From: Hofstenia miamia
Taxonomy: Eukaryota > Xenacoelomorpha > Acoela
Reading direction: 5' to 3'
Length of the DNA: 64,000 nt
Assembly (NCBI GenBank): GCA_004352715.1
Contig: SCFE01000083.1
Location: 860,355 to 924,354 of the forward strand
The translations under genes were made by a program, and so were the position numbers. Below, in pieces: positions 57,434 through 64,000 of the stretch. The notes under the pieces were generated by a model. It had not been told where the DNA came from. It made no database searches and saw only the letters and a program-made list of their open reading frames with translations. Each line of letters begins with the position of its first letter. Positions within the stretch are counted from its first letter, which is position 1.

Positions 57434-58146
57434 CCACGTAGCTAATAAGAAAATCGCAAAATTTTTGTGCTAACTTAAAGACCAAAAATTTTTTTGAGAA
57501 TCTTGTTTCCTTCTCAAGAGGGAAGTCAATTCCACATGTTTACCCGAAAGGAATGCTATTTCCATCTATATTCTGGAATTCGCAAAAAGATGACTCTATT
57601 AAAGGTACAATACCGAAAACTCTTTTCCAACATGAAAAATATACAAAAACTTAGGATTTTCTGGGATTGAAAATCATTTAAAATGTCGCTTATCAAATCC
57701 AGAATTATTAACATCGAGTGATCCTCGGTACATTCAATTTGCGTTTGACTGTTTATTCAACATTAACTTAGTTCAAATGTGAACTGAAATTGTTTTAAAT
57801 AAAGGCTTTGAGGAAATAAAGAGTACAGGGCAAATGTTCACCTTCTGAAAAAGAGTCAATGCTGCCTTTTGAAATGGCACATTCCAAAAAGTGTGTCAAT
57901 GAGTTAGCCCAATTAATTTTAGAACAAGAACCAAAGTTTTTTAACTATGAACTGCAATCAGTCAACTCACCCAGGCATTGTCCCTCTTTTTAAAGCACAG
58001 TAAAATTTTTTGAATGAAATTGAAAATAAGTTTGCTAATTAGATTCATAATTATAATGAAGAAAAAAATTAAATTCGACTGAGCAACCATTAGGAAAAGT
58101 CACTAAATTATGGTATAAGTATGAATTTCAAGATTCCCAGGGCAAT

Positions 58147-58530
58147 ATGCCGCACATTCCTGCCTTAGTATGGACAGAGGGTGACAAGTTTTGTGATGAG
58201 TTGCGGTCAAAAGTGAATTGTAGTTCTGGGGGAACTTCCCAAAGTATACCTTTTTTGCGAGAAATGGGCTTAATTGATGATTTTATTGATGAGCTTGAAT
58301 TTATGAATGACATTAAAGTTCAATTGCATAGTTGTGAAAATGCATGTTATAGATGCTGTAAGAGAACTGGTCCCGATGGTAAGAAAATTTGTAGAGTACC
58401 GCATTATGGGCTTTCTCCAGGGCATTTTTATCAAGAATTTCCTGTAAATCATGATAACGAAACTCTAGAAATTGAAAAACACTGTGGTTTAGCTTCTAGA
58501 ATAATGTATGATAAAGAAATGAGCTGGTAA
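58147..58530 (+). pseudogene. Rep region fragment, HUH motif lost (copy 3)
   Basis: Preceded in frame by WYKYEFQDSQGN. The HUH pair seen as H-I-H in copy 1 is H-I-P here (MPHIPALVWTEG), so metal binding is lost. Then come VQLHSCENACYRCCKRTGPD and KKICRVPHYG, a Cys-rich insert that copy 1 has largely lost, and MYDKEMSW with stop TAA. 127 codons open from ATG 58147, but as a fragment of the Rep protein and not a stand-alone gene. Confidence 0.65.
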
Positions 58531-59408
58531 TTTGCACCTGAACTATGTGCAGGTAAACATTTGTATTCTGCTTCTCGCAATGAACATTTCTCACCATGCA
58601 ATATATTTCTTTTTGGTTTATGTAGAAGCAGTATGAACATCAGAATATACGATCGCTATTATAGTCGAGATATTTAGCAAAATACGCTGCTGGCGTAGAA
58701 GACAGATGCCAAGTTGCCATGAAGGCATCTTCTAATGATGAATTGAGTGTAGAATCGCATGGAATTCAAAATATAAAAATTCTGGAGCATCAAAGCATGA
58801 AAGTGAAAAAAATTCGAGCAAACCACAGTGTCGTTCAATATGCTTGACAGAGTGCATTTGGTGGATTTTTGATCTACTTTATGTTGTCAAGGGAACAGTT
58901 TATAAAAATATCAACCATTCCACTAGAATGCCGCCTGCAACTGTAATAAATAAATTCAGCGAACATTATGTGCAACCCATACCTAATAAATCTGAAGGTT
59001 GTCATGTAGGAGAAAATGTGTTAAATTTGCTCAATATAGACAATTTACAGTTGAGCAAAAATTAATAATGAGTGATCGCGATCGATATTCCTATTCTACA
59101 GACAAAATTACTTTTTTTGGCTTAGGGCCTCCACAACTATTATTTGTATCCAATCTTAAACATTAATTTGCCCGGTTTACTATCAACAAAAAGCGTTATG
59201 GGATATTATATGGTACTAAGGTTTCTCCCCATGTTTTTCCTTAAAGCAAATTTTGAAAAAAGTTATTTAGTTGCTGCTGTTGAGAACATCGTTCAATTGA
59301 AATCTAATGCAGTACCTTTCCTTAAAAATCTAATAATGCGTTTACCTGACAATGATATAAAGAGAAATCTCTCCTTAGTTTTGCAATCCTGATATAAAAA
59401 TTCGATTT

Positions 59409-60162
59409 ATGTCTAATACAAATGAGGTTGCTGTCCCAGTTTTTACTCACGTTACACCAAAATATCCCACCAAATTCTTAGTACATACTTTGTTATCGAT
59501 GGGTAAATTTGAAACAGAATTAGACCTTTTTAATGGGGATTCAATGTTCCTAGCATTCCAAAATGTTTCATTAATAGATGAGAATGAACCACAATCAAGT
59601 GTATACCGTATTTTAATACGCTATATATATTAGAGCAACTGCTATTCATTCCTGGTGGGACGAACAATTTTGATTAGAGCAACTGCTATTCATTCCTGGT
59701 GGGACGAACAATTTTGATAGACATTTGAAAAGTGCTTTTGATATTTTGAATGGTGTTATTATTGACAACAATTAAATCTATAATGAAACACCTTCAGTAT
59801 TATTACGTTCAATAGAAAATAAGGCGAGTGATAAATCAAATTCAAACTTAATGAGTAGGCGTGAGACTCTTTGTGATGCATTGTTATCAAAAGGCGATAT
59901 TTTTAGCCTGCATAATAAGGCTACAATAGTGGCAGGAGATGCACGAAATTGGGAGCCGGTAATTGTTCGAGCTCCCAATCAAACTGAAACATCTTTTCTT
60001 GAACAAACAAATGCCCTTCATGTCTTAATTAATGCTATTGACGAATTTAGACAAGGAACAATAGCATTTGTTTTAGGTCGTTTGTTATGTGGAGCCCCTG
60101 GAACACGCATAATTAATAATGAGGAAATTTCAGGTTTTCTAATATCAATTTACATCCAATAA
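59409..60162 (+). pseudogene. Middle region and helicase N-terminus (copy 3), Walker A lost
   Basis: YPTKFLVHTLLSMGKFETEL matches 'HSRFFIHILLSMGSFVTEL' in copy 1. It is followed by the duplicated block, then SRRETLCDALLSKGDIF. Then NALHVLINAIDEFRQGTIAF and GRLLCGAPGTRI where copy 1 has LLVGPPSTGKT: the Lys of Walker A is gone, so ATP binding would fail. Confidence 0.6.
59633..59719. repeat. 43-bp tandem duplication
   Basis: AGAGCAACTGCTATTCATTC... through ACAATTTTGAT appears twice in a row without an N between. It frameshifts the Helitron-like frame (43 is not a multiple of 3). Confidence 0.85.
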
Positions 60163-60930
60163 CAACAGACACAATTTTTCTTACAGGAAAGTAAATGGAC
60201 AGGAGAATGCAATACCCCTTAAAAGATTTTGTAGCCGCGATTATTCAAAAAGTTATCGGGGATACAGTGCCACTGTTAGCTACTCAGTTTTCAAAAACAA
60301 TTTCGAAGTATAGACTATTGTTAAAAAACAGTTGCTAATCGTTTTATCACGAGTACCTAGACTAGAGATTGCATAACATTTGTGGGGTCAATACACGATA
60401 CAATGAATGCAATTACACAATTAGCTCTTCAGTAATCCCAATGGGACACTTCCACAGATGAGGTAATGCGAAAAATCTCAAATTCGCTACTTGTGGATAA
60501 TGAATATCAAAACCGCATCATACAACAAAGGCATTATATTTTCAATACCTCTCATATTTACCAACCCAACATGTAAATTTTGTATATTTGCTTCTTAGCA
60601 CACGTAATGATGTTTTTACATTTATTGGGGAAACTAAAAATCTCGGACACCAATTCAATTTGGACAATAGTGGAGAAGGATGCGAATTTACAAGACCTTT
60701 GTATCGAAGACCATGGGCACTTTATGCGTTGAAGGAAATATTATTGATGCGACTTCAACGAAGATCATTTCATTCGTATTGGAAAGCGTACATTGACCAA
60801 GTAGATAACCCCACATTAAGGCAATAGTTGAAACCGGCTGCAGTTTAATCAATTCTGAGCGATTTCCCGACACTAAAATGATTATTTGTGGTGAACTCAC
60901 AGAAATATTGAATAACTATCAAGTTTGATA

Positions 60931-61296
60931 GCATTACGTTTTAAATATTGTTATATGGCATTGTGCATTGTTGTGCTAGAAAACGTATTTCAGCAACAAG
61001 CACTCTTCCTAATACCTATTATATAATGCAGGCACATTGTGTTTGAGAACTTGGCAGTTTTGAATATATTTTAGATTTCTGTTTTTAAAACTGCATTGCA
61101 TAACTAATAAATTATTTGCTTGTAGGTACATTTAGTGATGGAACTTATCTTGTCAGGAATGCTTTGCTTTCGCCTTGCCAATACTTCCCTGACCTAGTAA
61201 CGTTCATTACTTGTTTAACTGCCATTGACATTTACTTTTATAAAAATGACTACTGGTCAACACAATGCACTTTTGAAAAGTTCAGATTTTAGTTAT
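60931..61296. other. Spacer, nothing recognised
   Basis: No gene or repeat that I can support. Confidence 0.4.
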
Positions 61297-62073
61297 ATAG
61301 GGTGACTAAAAAAATGTCCGTTTGGTTGATTGTTGTGAAACAATTCGTGCAGAACTGGGTCGGAGAAATGCAAGTCATAAAGTGTACGTCTGCGATGAGA
61401 AATGGATTTATTATAGGAGGGTACCCCCTAAAAATCAGGTAAGAGTTTGACTTCTAAAAGATGGATCTGGAGATGGAGATATTCCACAACTTGCAAGAAG
61501 AACACAATCAGACAGAAAAGTTCTTGTCATTTTCGTTTCAAATTTCATGGGTAATTGTTATTTCGAGCTTCTTGTAGATGGGGGTAGTATCAATTCGGAA
61601 AGATATATTCAATTCGTAGAAAATGCTATTGAACATTTTCAGCTTGACAATGTCAAGCTTCATTCCATAAAATGGCAGCACGACAATGCGCGACCGCACG
61701 TTTCGCTTTTGACAACGTCTTTTATGGAAAGAACAGGAATTACCCTATTAAAACAACCGGCCTACTCCCCAGATCTGAATTTAGCAGACAGATATATCTT
61801 TCGGAATATGGAAAGCAGTCGATTAAAACACGACTTTGATTCAGTGGATGATATTCGTGATTTCCTGAAAGACTTCATTGTCACTTTAACTCAAGAAAAA
61901 CTGGTGAAAGAGATGCATAACTTAATGGATCATTGTACATCTGTAATTAACGCTAATGGTGATTATGTTATGTAATTTGTTGTGATACCTATAGGAAATA
62001 TAATGTTTCATTATTATTTGATTTTTGAATCATTTTTGCCTACCAAACGGACATTTTTTTGAGTCACCCTATA
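61297..62073 (+). mobile_element. mariner element, internally deleted
   Basis: Left TATAGGGTGACTAAAAAAAT then GTCCGTTTGGT; the right end is its complement (ACCAAACGGACATTTTTTTG then AGTCACCCTATA). TIRs of about 30 bp flanked by TA. Length about 0.77 kb against roughly 1.3 kb for full mariners: the DNA-binding half of the transposase is missing. Confidence 0.88.
61346..61975 (+). pseudogene. mariner transposase (DD34D), N-terminally deleted
   Basis: In frame: RAELGRRNASHKVYVCDEKW, with the first catalytic Asp in DEKW, then a TGA stop shortly after PPKNQVRV. The frame continues open from 61547 (ATG): KWQHDNARPHVS (second Asp) and AYSPDLNLADRYIF (third Asp). I count 34 residues between the last two acids, the mariner DD34D signature. 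It ends NANGDYVM-stop. The HTH domains are absent and one stop interrupts, so it is inactive. Confidence 0.85.
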
Positions 62074-62102
62074 TATTATTAGCAAAACTAATAAAACAAA
62101 CA

Positions 62103-62251
62103 NATGGATCATTGTACATCTGTAATTAACGCTAATGGTGATTATGTTATGTAATTTGTTGTGATACCTATAGGAAATATAATGTTTCATTATTATTTGA
62201 TTTTTGAATCATTTTTGCCTACCAAACGGACATTTTTTGAGTCACCCTATA
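62103..62251. other. Single-N join and repeated mariner 3' end
   Basis: 62104-62250 repeats 61925-62070 (transposase end and right TIR), differing by one T in the homopolymer. An unmerged contig overlap is likely. Confidence 0.8.
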
Positions 62252-63733
62252 GCTTCACTTTGCGACTTCTTTCTTTGCATAGGCACTTTTTGGAATATTG
62301 TAAGTTCGAATACAATTTTGAACAAATCTTTATCACTTTGCCCCTTAGGTCTGCAACTGTTTGAATGCATATATACAATTTAGTAATAGATTTGTACTTT
62401 GAAATTTGTGCCTGATTTTGTATAGAAGTAATTAAATGCATATAAATAATTTTGTAATATTCATTTTTATAATAGACTTCTTTTCTATAGAAATAGTTGT
62501 TCACTAATTATTTAGAATTAATAGAAACTCAGAACTAAGTTGCAGAACAATCTATGTATCGTAATATACAGATATGAATATGCATAAAGTTGTAAGAAAC
62601 ACAAATAATTTTTGGTTTTATCTTATTGAGAATTTGCGGCATTGTACACAAATGGAGAGGATATGTAGTTAAGCAACTTACGATCACACAAATTATAAGC
62701 AAGTTCAATATATATTAGGCGCGGATTGTTAATAATGATAGTATTGCATTTCAATGGTAACTTAATAATGACATTTTTTTATTACAATAAAATATTTTTT
62801 TAAGACTGTTACAGCAAAGCCAAGAACTCCTGTACAAATTTTAGGCTTATTCTATAGTAAATATGATGACATTGAGCAAATTGGCAAGAATGATGTTATT
62901 GCATTTCAGACAAATTTCTATTAATGACATTTTCATATATTAATAAAATGTATCAAGCAATACTAAACATTTAGAAGGTCCTTGAAGTATATACATGTAT
63001 TTTTAAGACAAAATGTTTAGCTTTTATAATTTTCAAGCATAGTATTTGGTGTTATTCGACTATATAGCCTACCTATCTACATTAGAAATTATAAAACATT
63101 AGATCAAGAAAAGTTGGCGCTTAGATGTGTTAATTGTCATTTATAGGAACTTACGAATTTAAGAGTTTGATAGTTTACTATAGTCGCAATATGTCTGGTA
63201 AAACCACCGATTTGCTCAATGAGTTTTCTTCCTTAGTTTAGTATACGTATATTTATCCTATGTTGAAATTATATATTTCACAATACCTTAAAAATCTGGA
63301 GAATTTTCAATGACAGATGCATATCTATACAATGGTGACAGTCATATTGGAATATAATCACAAAAACTGTTGGAAGGAATAATAGTCTTACTGCATTTCT
63401 ATACAAAACTCTAAAAGGTAGGCAAGTTTGTATTGTTTGTTGTGTAACTTATGCAATCCCATTTATGCATATCGTAAATGAAGGAAAAGACTGTCAAATG
63501 AAGAATATAACATCTTTAAAATACATTTATGTTAATAATAATTCTTAAAGTTATGCATATATGTTACCAATAATGTAATCTATGTTTAAATTTTATAATT
63601 AGGTTTACATAATGATTAACTACTTGACAGACAGTGAAGCCATCAACTTGGCAGTATCCTTAGAAAAAAACAGTCTGGACAATGTAATGTATTACTATAA
63701 TAGAATATAAATTTACTTATGTTATAATTACTA
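62252..63733. other. AT-rich intergenic sequence, nothing recognised
   Basis: No gene, repeat pair or structured element that I can support. Confidence 0.4.
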
Positions 63734-63883
63734 CAACGAGTGGACAAGGACTCCGAGGAAGCTGAGGCATATGCATTTGGTGCACGATTAGATGCCATGT
63801 TATTGAAAGTGAAAAAGGCGGACAATATAAAGCTTTTTGAGTGCGCTTATTTTCAACATAAGGCAAGAAAGGTGGAGGTGAAC
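63734..63883 (+). CDS. Possible host exon with a BESS-like segment
   Basis: Open from an acceptor-like CTACAACGAG. It encodes VDKDSEEAEAYAFGARLDAM, then LLKVKKADNIKLFECAYFQH and KARKVEV. The pattern (acidic lead, FG..L...L..+......L.E..F) resembles the BESS motif found at the C-terminus of MADF/Myb-type regulators. Codon-like GC content is higher than the flanks. No ATG at the start. The family A transposon end inserts directly after it at 63884, which would cut the reading frame. Assignment is weak. Confidence 0.3.
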
Positions 63884-63885
63884 TA

Positions 63886-64000
63886 CAGTATTTACCCTTT
63901 AAAAGTCCGACTAACACTTTTAAAAATCCGACTATGACTTTTAAAAATCCGAATAACACTTTTAAAAATCCGACTAACACTTTTAAAAATCCGATGTATT
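63886..64000 (+). mobile_element. Left end of a second family A element (continues past window)
   Basis: TA (63884-63885) then CAGTATTTACCCTTTAAAAG, identical to the inverted right end of the element at 32633-34362. Five ATCCGA-type units follow on an exact 21-bp period. Interior not visible. Confidence 0.85.

Larger units (their letters stand above)
53822..57440 (-). mobile_element. Non-LTR retrotransposon (CR1/Jockey-like LINE), scrambled by assembly
   Basis: Four blocks of one LINE lie end to end, joined by single Ns at 55613, 55792 and 55996. 53823-55612 is the RT-to-3' end. 55614-55791 repeats 53823-54000. 55793-55995 repeats 56930-57130. 55997-57003 repeats 54607-55612, and continues to 57440. 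The 5' limit falls inside the endonuclease (FSDHNLV), so the element is 5'-truncated. The upstream neighbour is Helitron-like copy 3. Real copy number may be one or two. Confidence 0.75.
57470..60930 (+). mobile_element. Helitron-like element, copy 3
   Basis: 57490-57600 reads HVYPKGMLFPSIFWNSQKDD and SIKGTIPKTL, a conserved N-terminal block. 57670-57760 matches the DPRYIQFAFD block. 58090-58530 is a Rep region. 59400-60160 is the middle region and helicase start. 60400-60900 is downstream sequence not present in copy 1 at this position. Frame breaks are frequent and a 43-bp tandem duplication lies at 59633-59719. Confidence 0.7.

Noticed and set aside
1-64000. Naming the species (mermithid nematode, hydrozoan, rotifer considered)
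   Set aside because: AT content and transposon mix fit several invertebrate groups; nothing in the window is diagnostic.

Overview
This window looks like an AT-rich (roughly 30% GC by eye) genome scaffold from an invertebrate animal. The case rests on spliced exons with GT/AG borders, an AATAAA signal, and a transposon set typical of animals (Tc1/mariner, hAT, piggyBac, Harbinger, Helitron-like, LINE, Penelope-like). I cannot name the species. There are no bacterial operons and I saw no rRNA, tRNA or CRISPR. Three gaps of exactly 1000 N, one of 21 N and nine single-N joins break the sequence. Several joins are flanked by duplicated sequence, so part of the apparent repetition is an assembly effect.

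Host genes are sparse. The clearest is an intact single-exon gene for an APMAP/strictosidine-synthase-like beta-propeller with an N-terminal membrane anchor (2961-4070, minus). A second candidate is the 3' end of a spliced gene (14847-16393, minus). Three small exons join in phase to encode an acidic tail with a dileucine sorting motif (DERPLL), followed by a stop and a polyadenylation signal. A BESS-like segment at 63734-63880 may be a third host exon.

The rest is mostly mobile DNA. Positions 1-14000 hold a decayed piggyBac N-terminus, a MITE, several LINE remnants (including a restriction-like-endonuclease LINE) and the end of a TA-flanked element whose terminus is built on a 21-bp period. 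Positions 17500-24000 hold a Helitron-like remnant, a reverse transcriptase fragment, an unidentified Cys-rich coding remnant, a Penelope-like endonuclease and a hAT element. Positions 27000-38500 hold a Harbinger remnant, a piggyBac element with TTAA duplications, a complete TA-flanked element with an intact DDE transposase and asymmetric 21-bp terminal arrays, a TIR element with a hAT element nested inside it, and a foldback repeat. Positions 40000-46300 hold the best Helitron-like copy (Cys-rich N domain, HUH Rep, PIF1 helicase), itself interrupted by a hAT element. Positions 48450-51670 carry two complete Tc1-like elements with intact transposases. Positions 52500-61000 hold two more Helitron-like copies separated by a scrambled LINE. 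A mariner deletion derivative follows, and the window ends inside a second copy of the 21-bp-array element.

The most unusual signals are: (1) the 21-bp-phased ATCCG arrays shared by two otherwise different TA-flanked element ends; (2) a LINE 3' tail hairpin whose sequence differs between two copies while its pairing, including a two-base bulge, is kept; (3) a 55-bp block that is nearly identical in three unrelated contexts; (4) the small-exon gene with the lysosomal-type tail.
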